DNA of 64,000 nt, from positions 1 to 64,000 of the IMG/VR virus record IMGVR_UViG_3300030098_003519, one strand, 5' to 3'. Positions within the stretch are counted from its first letter, which is position 1. Every line of letters starts with the position of its first letter. This stretch comes from a virus. Under the pieces are notes generated by a model that searched no databases, was not told the DNA's origin, and saw only the letters and a list, made by a program, of their open reading frames with translations. This document shows positions 7,132 through 15,263 of the stretch, in pieces. A program made the position numbers and the translations under genes.

Positions 7132-7388
7132 TTAGTTTGCTCCGATACAATTGCTTTTAGTTTACCATCTTCAATAGTAATGTTTATTTGATGTTGTAAA
7201 TCATTATCAGTATTCATAAGTCTAATGTCTATTGCACCACCTTTACCATAACAAGACATAATCAATCTATTACATTCTATATCCCACTTTTCAGGACTAT
7301 TGGCATGTTTATATACTGGATTTGAGTGTTTATCCTCATATCCCTTTTCCCAAGGAGTATTCTCAGTTAAGTCTAACCATTTTTTCAT
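7128..7388 (-). CDS. Conserved-looking hypothetical protein (86 aa)
   Basis: 86 residues starting MKKWLDLTENTPWEKGYED. It has a Trp-rich N-terminus, one CYGKGG segment and a C-terminal beta-like stretch (HQINITIEDGKLKAIV). No family is recognised. It is coupled on both sides by 4-nt ATGA overlaps, with the NifU-like gene upstream and purN downstream, so it is certainly translated within that operon if they are. Confidence 0.7.
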   Translation of the reverse strand: MKKWLDLTENTPWEKGYEDKHSNPVYKHANSPEKWDIECNRLIMSCYGKGGAIDIRLMNTDNDLQHQINITIEDGKLKAIVSEQTK

Positions 7389-7627
7389 AATACTTGAATC
7401 ACTCCATAACAGTCAGGGATCTCGTGCATTAATTTACTTTCTATACCTTGCTTTAAGGTAATAGCACTCATAGCACATGTAGAACACGCACCACCAAGTC
7501 TTACCTTAACAAAGTTAGTTTCATGTTCTATCTCCACGAACTCTAACCATCCTCCATCTGCTTCGATGTAAGGTATAAGTTCTTCAAGAACCTTGATTAC
7601 ATTCTCTTCGTTTAATTCCATTGTCAT
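7385..7627 (-). CDS. NifU-like C-terminal domain Fe-S scaffold protein
   Basis: 80 residues covering a complete NifU C-terminal domain. Seen: ELIPYIEADGGWLEFV (17-31) and GACSTCAMSAITLKQGIE, with the CxxC pair Cys48/Cys51 that binds a shared 4Fe-4S cluster in this family. The final VIQVL strand is also typical. A second Met at codon 3 (7621) could be the start. Family knowledge: stand-alone Nfu proteins deliver Fe-S clusters to target enzymes; in a cyanophage it might help keep host photosynthetic or replication Fe-S proteins active (inference). ATGA overlaps link it to both neighbours. Confidence 0.92.
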   Translation of the reverse strand: MTMELNEENVIKVLEELIPYIEADGGWLEFVEIEHETNFVKVRLGGACSTCAMSAITLKQGIESKLMHEIPDCYGVIQVL

Positions 7628-7881
7628 AATGTTATTTTACCTCCATACTTAATATATAATCTCTTTACCTGCTCTTTATCAAGACCAGCAAGATTTATGC
7701 AGTTATGTAAACATTGACGAATACATTCTCTATCACTAACTGGTGCTCGTTGTCTCCATCCATCTTTATCAACATATGTTTTTGCACCTGCAAATCCATA
7801 TCCTTCATCGTCATCACCTGCTTCTACTTTCTTTAAGTCATCACGAGGTGTTGATGGATTAGTGTAACTATGTTGACTCAT
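7624..7881 (-). CDS. Hypothetical protein (85 aa)
   Basis: 85 residues. A polar, Asp/Gly-rich N-terminus (KKVEAGDDDEGYGFAG) leads into a Trp/Arg stretch and a Cys-containing helix (ECIRQCLHNCINLAGL, about residues 53-68) with three regularly spaced Cys. That pattern could bind metal, and the next gene is an Fe-S scaffold, but this is only suggestive. No family is recognised. It overlaps both neighbours by ATGA. Confidence 0.65.
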   Translation of the reverse strand: MSQHSYTNPSTPRDDLKKVEAGDDDEGYGFAGAKTYVDKDGWRQRAPVSDRECIRQCLHNCINLAGLDKEQVKRLYIKYGGKITL

Positions 7882-8234
7882 TGGTAATAAGAAGGGTTAT
7901 AATCTGTTTTTGATTTCTTGGATTGACTCCAAGGTTTATACTCTGGTTCAGGTTCATCAATAAGATGCTTGAAATGCTCTGTATCAAAGTACGATGGTGG
8001 TAATGGTTCCACATTATCGTATGGGCCTTCTAGTCTTCTCTTATATTCTCTCTCATCTAATACTTCATTGATAAGAATCTTTAACTCTTTAACCACCTCT
8101 GGAGTATGCACCCTACGAGGTGTAATTACAGCACGAGGAAGAATTGGTTCTCCATTCTCATCGTGTGGATATACATTATCAGTACATCCCTTGATTGCAG
8201 GGCCACTTAACCCTTGTGTGTCTATCTTGTCCAT
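7878..8234 (-). CDS. Hypothetical protein (118 aa)
   Basis: 118 residues, no family recognised. It has a Pro/Arg-rich first half (PRAVITPRRVHTPEV), a helix (VKELKILINEVLDEREYKRRL, about 50-70) and a Pro/Tyr/Lys-rich tail ending NPSYYQ. It is the first gene of the ATGA-coupled set ending at purN. An AATAAATA late element lies 17 nt upstream (8251-8258). Confidence 0.65.
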   Translation of the reverse strand: MDKIDTQGLSGPAIKGCTDNVYPHDENGEPILPRAVITPRRVHTPEVVKELKILINEVLDEREYKRRLEGPYDNVEPLPPSYFDTEHFKHLIDEPEPEYKPWSQSKKSKTDYNPSYYQ

Positions 8235-8250
8235 AATAAATGCGTTTTCT

Positions 8251-8258
8251 TATTTATT
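8251..8258 (-). promoter_or_regulatory. Late promoter-like AATAAATA
   Basis: NATAAATA-type element on the minus strand, just upstream of the ATG at 8234. The TAA stop of the upstream gene (8254-8256) lies inside it. Confidence 0.5.
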
Positions 8259-8646
8259 GAGTATCAAGAGGACGACCCTCTTGTGACTTATACATTTTTG
8301 CTAATCTATCCTCTTCATTACCTGTAATATCATCATACTGAGACCAATGCTGTATGACCTTGCTATTTCTTTTCTTTACGAACTTTAACTGATGCCAATC
8401 AGTATCATAACATAACAATAATGTATGAATATATTTGTGTGGATCATTCTTTGAATACTCACATTGAGGTTTAGGTCTGATACCAGTCTCTATTGTAATA
8501 TATCTTGCAACTGGATTCCATCCATACTTAATTCTTTTCTCATTATCTACCTCATCTCCTTTAAAATAGACCCAACCTTCATCCTTACCATACTCACCAC
8601 GATCCCAGATCACATAATCGTCAACTTCTGGTTCATACATTGGCAT
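8254..8646 (-). CDS. Conserved cyanophage-type hypothetical protein (130 aa)
   Basis: 130 residues beginning MPMYEPEVDDYVIW. It is rich in Trp, Tyr and acidic residues (GWVYFKGDEV, NPVARYITIETG), with alternating beta-like strands and a Lys/Arg-rich region (KFVKKRNSKVIQHW) near residues 90-103. I associate this kind of start with a hypothetical protein common in T4-like cyanophages but cannot name a function. It is the first gene of the minus-strand small-gene run and has a sigma70-like promoter (8664-8692) just upstream with almost no leader. Confidence 0.7.
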   Translation of the reverse strand: MPMYEPEVDDYVIWDRGEYGKDEGWVYFKGDEVDNEKRIKYGWNPVARYITIETGIRPKPQCEYSKNDPHKYIHTLLLCYDTDWHQLKFVKKRNSKVIQHWSQYDDITGNEEDRLAKMYKSQEGRPLDTQ

Positions 8647-8663
8647 AAGTTTAAGACAAGTAT

Positions 8664-8692
8664 ATTATATCACAATATATAGATTATGGAAA
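8664..8692 (-). promoter_or_regulatory. Sigma70-like promoter, minus strand
   Basis: TATAAT (8664-8669), a 17-nt spacer and TTTCCA (8687-8692, 4/6). The predicted start lies about 10 nt before the ATG at 8646. Divergent from the promoter at 8738-8766. Confidence 0.5.
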
Positions 8693-8737
8693 GATGTTGA
8701 GATTTTTGAACGAAATATAAAGAGGACATAAAATTTA

Positions 8738-8766
8738 TAGATATAGTATATAAATTATGTTATAAT
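8738..8766 (+). promoter_or_regulatory. Sigma70-like promoter, plus strand
   Basis: TAGATA (8738-8743, 4/6), a 17-nt spacer and a perfect TATAAT (8761-8766), 22 nt before the ATG at 8789. Confidence 0.6.
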
Positions 8767-8788
8767 ATCAACACAAACGGGAGAAACC

Positions 8789-9004
8789 ATGATCAATTTA
8801 GACGAACGATACCATGACTACCTAGACGGTAGCAAGAAATTAAGAATAGATGGTACTGATGAACGTCTTAATGCTTATGGTTGGCATTGTGACGGCAATG
8901 AAATAAAAGGATATTATCTTACGACAGAAAATTATAAGTTATTTTACAATATGAACGAACAATTTATAAAGATGGAAGCACTACGAGAACCAGTAGTATC
9001 ATAA
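8789..9004 (+). CDS. Small plus-strand protein (71 aa), probably early
   Basis: 71 residues, rich in Asp/Glu/Tyr/Asn, no family recognised. GGAG lies 5 nt before the ATG and a sigma70-like promoter precedes it, so this is a well-supported gene despite its size. It is one of only two plus-strand genes in the window. It converges on, and overlaps by 6 nt, the end of the 1103-residue structural gene, so the two transcripts are antisense at their 3' ends. Its early-type promoter contrasts with the late promoters of the structural genes. It may be a small host-takeover protein, but the sequence gives no direct sign of function. Confidence 0.7.
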   Translation: MINLDERYHDYLDGSKKLRIDGTDERLNAYGWHCDGNEIKGYYLTTENYKLFYNMNEQFIKMEALREPVVS

Positions 9005-12000
9005 AGCACCGTTTGTATAATTATAAGGAGACTCTGCAAATGCTACGTAGAGCATTCTTTCATTTGCCTCATTAATTTCCTGAAAAGTTCCATGAGGTTT
9101 AAATCCATTAGCAAACATTTTCACAGGATGTGATGTTGCAGTTTCAGCAGCATTAGTATCCATGTATAGAATTGAAGATACCTCGCTTTGTGGTTCTCTT
9201 GCAGTATCATACATTCTCCATGATCTACCAGAGTTGATATTCTTTATCATAACGAAAGCTGGTTTAAATCCTGTATAAACGAATGTTCCATCTGCATCGC
9301 CATTACCATAAAATTGTCCGAACTTAGAATACCCTTCGATTTCAGCCCACATATATGCCACACAATCATTATTATTAGGATTCACATTATTGGCATTTGT
9401 AGTTCCTGCTACGGGTTCAATGTGATGAACACTACTAGTAAGATTAGCGATTCCACCTTGAGATGTAGCAGAAATGAAATTAAATTCAGCACCATCACCA
9501 TCAGATAAGAAACCTTCATTATTATCATTCCAATGATGCTTACAAATCCAATGTCCAGATTGCAATCTCTTTTGCATAACAAAATCGCATTGTTTTCCTA
9601 ATCCATGAGGAATTTTATCACTCGCACCATTTGGTCCACCTTGATACTTAATCATAGAGAAACCTGCTTTAGTGTTCACACTCAGTTTCTGAACAGTTAT
9701 ACCATTAGAAGTGTAATCTAATGTAATTGGCATCTCTTCTAATGAATCATATCCTACACCATCTATATTAAAGTCCTTACTATTTCCACCTGCTCTAAAA
9801 CAATAAGCAACATAATGTCTATTAGCCGTATTACCACCACTAACTGAACCATCTGATAGAGTAAATCCATCATCATCGAAAGATCTTAGGTATGGAGTTC
9901 CAGTAGTACCACTCTCTGCACCATTACTATCAGGATTCAAATGAGATTTGACTCCTCTATTCACATCACATAAAACATGAGATACTACTGTACTTCTTGC
10001 CTTAAACCAAATCATATCTGGTCTAAAAGGTAAGTTTATCTTTCTTCCATCACTATCATCTCCTTCATATAATACTGGTTGGAAATGATCTGTGGCATTT
10101 GGAATTGCTGGTGCTGGCATGTTCTTCTGACACATTGCGATATGTCCAGCTGGTGGTTCATACATGAATAAACCTTCACCACTCTCATCTCTATAAGTTC
10201 CTGCTGTTTCCTGTCCACAGAAGGATGGATTCTGTCCAAAGTTTACTGTGAAATCATTATCTTGACCATCATTCCATGTCCAGAAATCAGGTAAATGAAC
10301 CTCTGCAAGATCATTCACACCAGTGACAGGAGATCCTGCTTGTTCATTTCCATCAGTAAAGAAACGAACAATTCCTTTGTCCTTATCCAATGCAACTCCA
10401 ATTATAATACCATCACTTTGATGATTGTTACTTCCATCATAGACATTGGATCCATTCTTACGAAATCTATCATCTCTTGGTTCATATGATACTCCTTTTC
10501 CTGATCCAGTAAAACTATTCAATTGAGATCCTGCTGCTACAATTCCAACACCAGGAGAACTATTATTATCATCTAATCTAACTTCCCAATACCATTTTCC
10601 ACTACTTACACCCATAGTTCCTTTTGCTGCAGATGTATCACCATCCAATCGAGTTGAAAGTCCACCATTATAATAAACAGCAGCAACATCATTAGAACCA
10701 CTTCCTTGGTCATCAGTAATGTCTTGCCTATCATTTAGAAGTGGCCAGTTACGTCCAGGTGCATCTTTAGTAACTCTCCAAGCATTTGCTAGTATTCCAT
10801 TCTGGAGTGTTCCAAAGTTCTGTGGAACCCAAGGTCTTACACAATCAAAACCACCTTTATATTTTGCAACTCCAATATATACACGCAAATCTTGTAAATA
10901 ACCATCCCAATTCTGTACAGTTCCACTATGGAACTTACCTATTTGAGTAGTTGTACTACTATTAGCAATATTATGTGTATAAGCATGTTCTCCTACTGCT
11001 GCACCATTCTGATAGAAAGTAATTACACCATTATATCTTTCAACAACACAATGAACCCACTGATTTGAAACATATGCTTTAACAGCATCAACTTGATTAC
11101 TACCATTTGCCATATAAAATCTTAAATAACCAGCTACACCATAAGTAAATGTCCAACCAGCAGTATTTGAAATAATAGTATCATCTGACCCTCCTGTATG
11201 GAAACACCAACATTCTACAGTAAAGTCTTTTGTTCCTATATCAAAACCACCTTCGTACTCATTAACTTGTAGATAATCACCAGTACCATCAAATCTTGCT
11301 GCACTACCATAATATGAGGCAGTAAAGTTAGTTCCCTCATTGGTAAATTTAACATCATCCAAGAGAGACACGGTTTTAGGGTATCCATCTCCTCTTATAA
11401 GATGAGAATAATCTCCATAACCATCAACTAATCCATTATAAACAAGAGGTAATGCTAATTGACAATATGCACCAAATGGATCGTCACGAACTGCTACTTT
11501 AGGGTCACCATCAATTTCTGCCTTTGGTTGAGCAAGATCTTCCTTAAGTTTTAAAATAGTATTAGGTGTGCAATGGAAATCTGCACCAGGATTATTATTA
11601 CTATTAAATGGTAGATAGAATCCATTAGGGCCAAATCCACCTCTTTGTTTTATACCTGCCTTTATAACTGATGGTTTTTTAGGAGTCCAATATCCTTGTC
11701 TGACATCTGTATTTCTTCCAAATCTTCCTGCATTAGTAATACCATACCCATCTTTATAATATCCAAAAACATCTGGTGATAATCCTACTCCATCAACATA
11801 AAAACAATCACAAAAATTTACTCCTCTAGTTGAAAGTAAACTATTATCCATCAATGCAGCAAAATAATGCCTCTTACCAGAATTATTCAGATGATGAAAG
11901 TGTTGATTATGACCTGGAGTATTTACATCTTGTGAATTATTTAATAGTGTGCTACTTGGTGCTCTATTTAATCTAACACCATTTACATATAATTTTACTC

Positions 12001-12310
12001 TTTCATCACCTGTATTGCCTGAATGTGTAGTATCTATTGAAAGTAAAATATGATGCCAATTGGATGGATCTAATACTTGACAATCCCATCGAACTTGTTC
12101 AGTAGTACTGTCTGTACCTTGTCTATCAAAAAATTCTAGAAATCCACCATTAGTCCATCTCAAATGAGTGGTATTATCTTTTGTATGTCCTCCATTAAAC
12201 ACCCAAAAAGTACCTTCAGTACCCCAACGTTTTACCCAACAACTCCATGAGGCAGACATTCTGTTGCCAGTGCTTGTAGGATCTCTGTATAAGTATGGAT
12301 ATGATGACAT
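8999..12310 (-). CDS. Virion adhesin-like protein with LamG and SPRY domains
   Basis: 1103 residues. Domains by eye: an N-terminal LamG/concanavalin-like domain (about 15-200; WHHILLSIDTTHSG, RVKLYVNGVRL), a second LamG (about 350-500; FTVECWCFH, QWVHCVVERYNG, YLQDLRVYIG), a SPRY domain (about 570-700; GKWYWEVRLDD, GIIIGVALDKDKG, VRFFTDG), and a C-terminal region with two related segments starting PDMIWFKARS and CDFVMQKRL, as in phage tail proteins with SPRY or LamG domains. No enzymatic motif is seen. A surface-glycan or protein-binding tail protein is the best reading. It is the last gene of the fibre module and ends in convergence with the 71-aa plus-strand gene. Confidence 0.8.
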   Translation of the reverse strand: MSSYPYLYRDPTSTGNRMSASWSCWVKRWGTEGTFWVFNGGHTKDNTTHLRWTNGGFLEFFDRQGTDSTTEQVRWDCQVLDPSNWHHILLSIDTTHSGNTGDERVKLYVNGVRLNRAPSSTLLNNSQDVNTPGHNQHFHHLNNSGKRHYFAALMDNSLLSTRGVNFCDCFYVDGVGLSPDVFGYYKDGYGITNAGRFGRNTDVRQGYWTPKKPSVIKAGIKQRGGFGPNGFYLPFNSNNNPGADFHCTPNTILKLKEDLAQPKAEIDGDPKVAVRDDPFGAYCQLALPLVYNGLVDGYGDYSHLIRGDGYPKTVSLLDDVKFTNEGTNFTASYYGSAARFDGTGDYLQVNEYEGGFDIGTKDFTVECWCFHTGGSDDTIISNTAGWTFTYGVAGYLRFYMANGSNQVDAVKAYVSNQWVHCVVERYNGVITFYQNGAAVGEHAYTHNIANSSTTTQIGKFHSGTVQNWDGYLQDLRVYIGVAKYKGGFDCVRPWVPQNFGTLQNGILANAWRVTKDAPGRNWPLLNDRQDITDDQGSGSNDVAAVYYNGGLSTRLDGDTSAAKGTMGVSSGKWYWEVRLDDNNSSPGVGIVAAGSQLNSFTGSGKGVSYEPRDDRFRKNGSNVYDGSNNHQSDGIIIGVALDKDKGIVRFFTDGNEQAGSPVTGVNDLAEVHLPDFWTWNDGQDNDFTVNFGQNPSFCGQETAGTYRDESGEGLFMYEPPAGHIAMCQKNMPAPAIPNATDHFQPVLYEGDDSDGRKINLPFRPDMIWFKARSTVVSHVLCDVNRGVKSHLNPDSNGAESGTTGTPYLRSFDDDGFTLSDGSVSGGNTANRHYVAYCFRAGGNSKDFNIDGVGYDSLEEMPITLDYTSNGITVQKLSVNTKAGFSMIKYQGGPNGASDKIPHGLGKQCDFVMQKRLQSGHWICKHHWNDNNEGFLSDGDGAEFNFISATSQGGIANLTSSVHHIEPVAGTTNANNVNPNNNDCVAYMWAEIEGYSKFGQFYGNGDADGTFVYTGFKPAFVMIKNINSGRSWRMYDTAREPQSEVSSILYMDTNAAETATSHPVKMFANGFKPHGTFQEINEANERMLYVAFAESPYNYTNGAL

Positions 12311-12316
12311 ATGTTA

Positions 12317-12778
12317 TTACCCGAAACTAGTTGATCCAGAAGGAAAATAATCAGTTACAATTTCGACCCAATCAGTTCCATTATATATTTCCATTGAACT
12401 ATTACTACTATTCCATCTAGTATAACCAGCATAAGCAACCTCTGGTCTTTCTGTTGTTGTTCCTACTGGTAGACCTAATGCACCAGAACTTAATTTTGTA
12501 TCTACAACACCTGAGTCATTAACCTCGAATCTTGTCTTACCATCATCACTGGTAACTGAAAAGAGAGATCCACTATTATATTCACTAAATGCTGCAATCG
12601 TATCCCCATCAGTTGCTTGAAATTGAACCACACCCTCATGTGCAGTTTTTGCAAGAGCAACCATAGTGATAGTTGATGCACTACCAGTAGCAGTACCACC
12701 ACCCTTAAATTCTATCTTAGGATCATTTGATTGACTCCTATTCGGGGTTATAATTATATCTCTGTCAGATGTGGCCAT
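12317..12778 (-). CDS. Small tail-fibre-type structural protein (153 aa)
   Basis: 153 residues. The segment LPVGTTTERPEVAYAGYTRWNSSNSSMEIYNGTDWVEI (split near residues 100-140) is the common phage-fibre pattern in which RP...G.IRYN leads to FEGY.G..W. Before it is a beta-rich fibre-like stretch (KTRFEVNDSGVV). It is probably a short fibre or a connector between neighbouring adhesins. It starts 22 nt after the promoter element at 12800-12807 and ends 7 nt before the LamG/SPRY gene. Confidence 0.75.
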   Translation of the reverse strand: MATSDRDIIITPNRSQSNDPKIEFKGGGTATGSASTITMVALAKTAHEGVVQFQATDGDTIAAFSEYNSGSLFSVTSDDGKTRFEVNDSGVVDTKLSSGALGLPVGTTTERPEVAYAGYTRWNSSNSSMEIYNGTDWVEIVTDYFPSGSTSFG

Positions 12779-12799
12779 TTAGTTATACCTCATTGTGAT

Positions 12800-12807
12800 T
12801 ATTTATC
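12800..12807 (-). promoter_or_regulatory. Late promoter GATAAATA
   Basis: S-PM2/T4-type late element upstream of the ATG at 12778. The TAA stop of the glycine-rich gene (12803-12805) is embedded in it. Confidence 0.6.
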
Positions 12808-15262
12808 CTACGAATCTAAAGTAACCAGTTGACGTGAACTTATGAAGTGTGTAACCACTTCTTGTTGTTGTATCAATGGTTCCACCGATTCCTCTTTGTG
12901 GTCCTTTGTATGCAACAATAACAATACCAGATCCACCAGCACCACCAACAGATCCACTTAGAGTACCACCGCCTCCACCGCCACCGCCAGTGTTTGCAGT
13001 TCCTGCAGTTCCATTGTTATTATTACCATGTTTACCTTGTCCACCACCACCTTGGCCACCAGCAGAAGTTCTTCCACCTTCATTACCACCTCCACCTCCA
13101 CCACCACCGTAGTAGGTGTCAGTTCCAGTTATTGATATTTGTCTCCCATCTCCACCATCACCACCTGCATTTGAACCAGCAACTGATGGCATACCTGCTT
13201 TTCCTGCACCACCTCCACCAGATCCTTGGCTTCCAGCAGCACCTGCTCCACCATCATTACCCTGACCTAATGTTCCCAATCCACCTGCTGCATCTGGTTG
13301 ACCAGTACTATTATGCCTACAACCACCTCCAGATCCACCAGCAGTTTGGATATGACCACTTACTCCTCCACCACCGCCACCAACGGCAATCTTATTATCA
13401 AATTTTGATTGAATTCCTTTTCCTGCTGCACCTACACTATCTCCTGCTCCACCATATCCACCTCTACCTACTTCAATCAAATAATTCTTTCCAGAAGTAA
13501 TATGATACTTATCATAATATAAAACTCCACCAGCACCACCACCACCGCCACCACGGTCTCCTCCACCGCCACCGCCTCCAGCAACGATAAGAACTTCAGC
13601 ATTATAATCTTCTGCAGGGTAACGAACAATTACAGTTCCATTACCACCTTGTCCACCACCACCTTGAGCATTAACATTTCCACCAGCATTTCCTGCACCA
13701 CCAGATCCAGTGTCTGGAATTCCATTTCCATTATAATGATTACTCTTACCAGAATTTGAACCTTCTCCACCTATTCCAGAACCACCAAGTCCAGGTGCTC
13801 CATTACCATGAGATCCTGCACCACCTCCACCAGCATAAAACTTCTTCTCTCCTGTAATGTCAAATTCTAATCCAAGTCCACCATCACCACAAGAATCACC
13901 ATTTACATATGCACCAGTCTCATTCTCATTATACCCACCATCACCTCCACGAGTTCCAGCACCACCACCTCCACCTCTAGGATAAGTCCTTCCTGAAGCA
14001 TTATCATGAGGTGCTGCTCTTCCTCCACGATTTCCTTGTCCTGTTGTACCTGCAGGTCCACTAGAGTCTGTATTTCCAGCACCACCACCAGAACCTACTG
14101 TACCATTTCCACCTTGTCCTCCAGTACCATTTCCTCCACCATATCCACCACCCCAAGCAGTTAGTGTACTAAAAGTACTATCTCCTCCTTGGTGTCCATT
14201 ATAATCTCCAGTACCACCATTAGCAGTATCACCACCACCAGTACCACCTGCACCAACAGCTACTGTTACATTATCAGTAACCAAGAATCCTTTTCTATGA
14301 AGAAGTCCACCAGCACCACCACCACCTGCAGCAGCAGAACCACCAGAACCACCAGTATATTTGTTACCACCACCACCTCCACCAGCGACAACAAGTGCTT
14401 CTACTCTACCACCATTACCAGTAAATTTAGGTGCAAAAGTCTCAGTATATGTTGAAAATCTTAACTTCTCCGCATTATAATTCTGTGCAACTTCATCAGC
14501 AGATAATGCTCTATTATAAAGTCTAACAATCGCAATTCGACCATCAAGTCCTTCACTGTTACTACTATTACTCCAATTACCAATACGAAGAACACCATTA
14601 GATGTAGATCCATTATCTCCTACATCTTGCAATCCTCCAACATTTACTCCATTCACATATAATCTTGCACTACCATAATCATCATTAATAATATCATTAT
14701 TCTCATATACTCCTATAATATGAGTCCATGTACCTGCAGTAATATTTACATCACCGAAGTAATGATGTGCTCCACTACCACCATTACCACCTACAAAGAC
14801 ATCTCCACCACTATGAAAACCAATACCTCTATTACTTCCTATATGATATATTACACTATTCCATGATTGATTGGTTGTTGCCATCGCCCATGCTTCAAAT
14901 GTACATTGATGTCTAGCATCTGATCTAAACCCCTTTAAAGGGCCTTGAAATTCAACTCTATGACCATTAGTCCAACTTCTATTGAACACCATAGAACGAC
15001 CATTAGCCTGATTATTAACATCAGTCTGACTTCTATCACCAAATCCAGTACCAGTTATTGGTTCAACAACTTGTTGCATTGGACTTAAATCCTTTACATC
15101 AAAAGCTGATCCATTCCAACATCTTTCATCCCCAAAATCCACATAAAGTGCTAAACCCTCTGTTACATGTTGAGATGGAAATTGATGTACTCTATAATTA
15201 CCTGTTCTATGAACACTACCACCAGTTGCAGTTACAATCTTTGATCCGATATTAAATCCCAT
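12803..15262 (-). CDS. Glycine-rich adhesin-like tail protein with LamG domain
   Basis: 819 residues. Residues about 30-245 form a LamG domain (EGLALYVDFGD, RLYVNGVNVGG, RIAIVRLYNRALSADEV). Two glycine-rich domains follow (about 275-560 and 560-800). Each starts with a VAGGGGGG strand (EALVVAG; AEVLIVAG) and ends with an IV(R/A)Y strand (GTVIVRYP; GSGIVIVAY), with long GG/GGG-X loops between. The C-terminal segment SGYTLHKFTSTG echoes the N-terminal TGNYRVHQFPSQ. Known parallel: T-even gp38-type adhesins use poly-glycine sandwiches with variable loops for receptor recognition; homology to them is not claimed. Likely a receptor-binding protein. The GGN codons give locally atypical base composition. 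Confidence 0.8.
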   Translation of the reverse strand: MGFNIGSKIVTATGGSVHRTGNYRVHQFPSQHVTEGLALYVDFGDERCWNGSAFDVKDLSPMQQVVEPITGTGFGDRSQTDVNNQANGRSMVFNRSWTNGHRVEFQGPLKGFRSDARHQCTFEAWAMATTNQSWNSVIYHIGSNRGIGFHSGGDVFVGGNGGSGAHHYFGDVNITAGTWTHIIGVYENNDIINDDYGSARLYVNGVNVGGLQDVGDNGSTSNGVLRIGNWSNSSNSEGLDGRIAIVRLYNRALSADEVAQNYNAEKLRFSTYTETFAPKFTGNGGRVEALVVAGGGGGGNKYTGGSGGSAAAGGGGAGGLLHRKGFLVTDNVTVAVGAGGTGGGDTANGGTGDYNGHQGGDSTFSTLTAWGGGYGGGNGTGGQGGNGTVGSGGGAGNTDSSGPAGTTGQGNRGGRAAPHDNASGRTYPRGGGGGAGTRGGDGGYNENETGAYVNGDSCGDGGLGLEFDITGEKKFYAGGGGAGSHGNGAPGLGGSGIGGEGSNSGKSNHYNGNGIPDTGSGGAGNAGGNVNAQGGGGQGGNGTVIVRYPAEDYNAEVLIVAGGGGGGGDRGGGGGGAGGVLYYDKYHITSGKNYLIEVGRGGYGGAGDSVGAAGKGIQSKFDNKIAVGGGGGGVSGHIQTAGGSGGGCRHNSTGQPDAAGGLGTLGQGNDGGAGAAGSQGSGGGGAGKAGMPSVAGSNAGGDGGDGRQISITGTDTYYGGGGGGGGNEGGRTSAGGQGGGGQGKHGNNNNGTAGTANTGGGGGGGGTLSGSVGGAGGSGIVIVAYKGPQRGIGGTIDTTTRSGYTLHKFTSTGYFRFVG

Positions 15263-15263
15263 T

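Noticed and set aside
12876-13500. Plus-strand Pro-rich and His/Leu-rich ORFs
   Set aside because: They are antisense readings of GGN-rich codons in the glycine-rich adhesin gene.
12950-14400. Low-complexity CCA/CCT-rich stretch as a CRISPR-like or satellite repeat
   Set aside because: There is no regular spacing or fixed unit; it is explained by poly-Gly codons in one intact reading frame.
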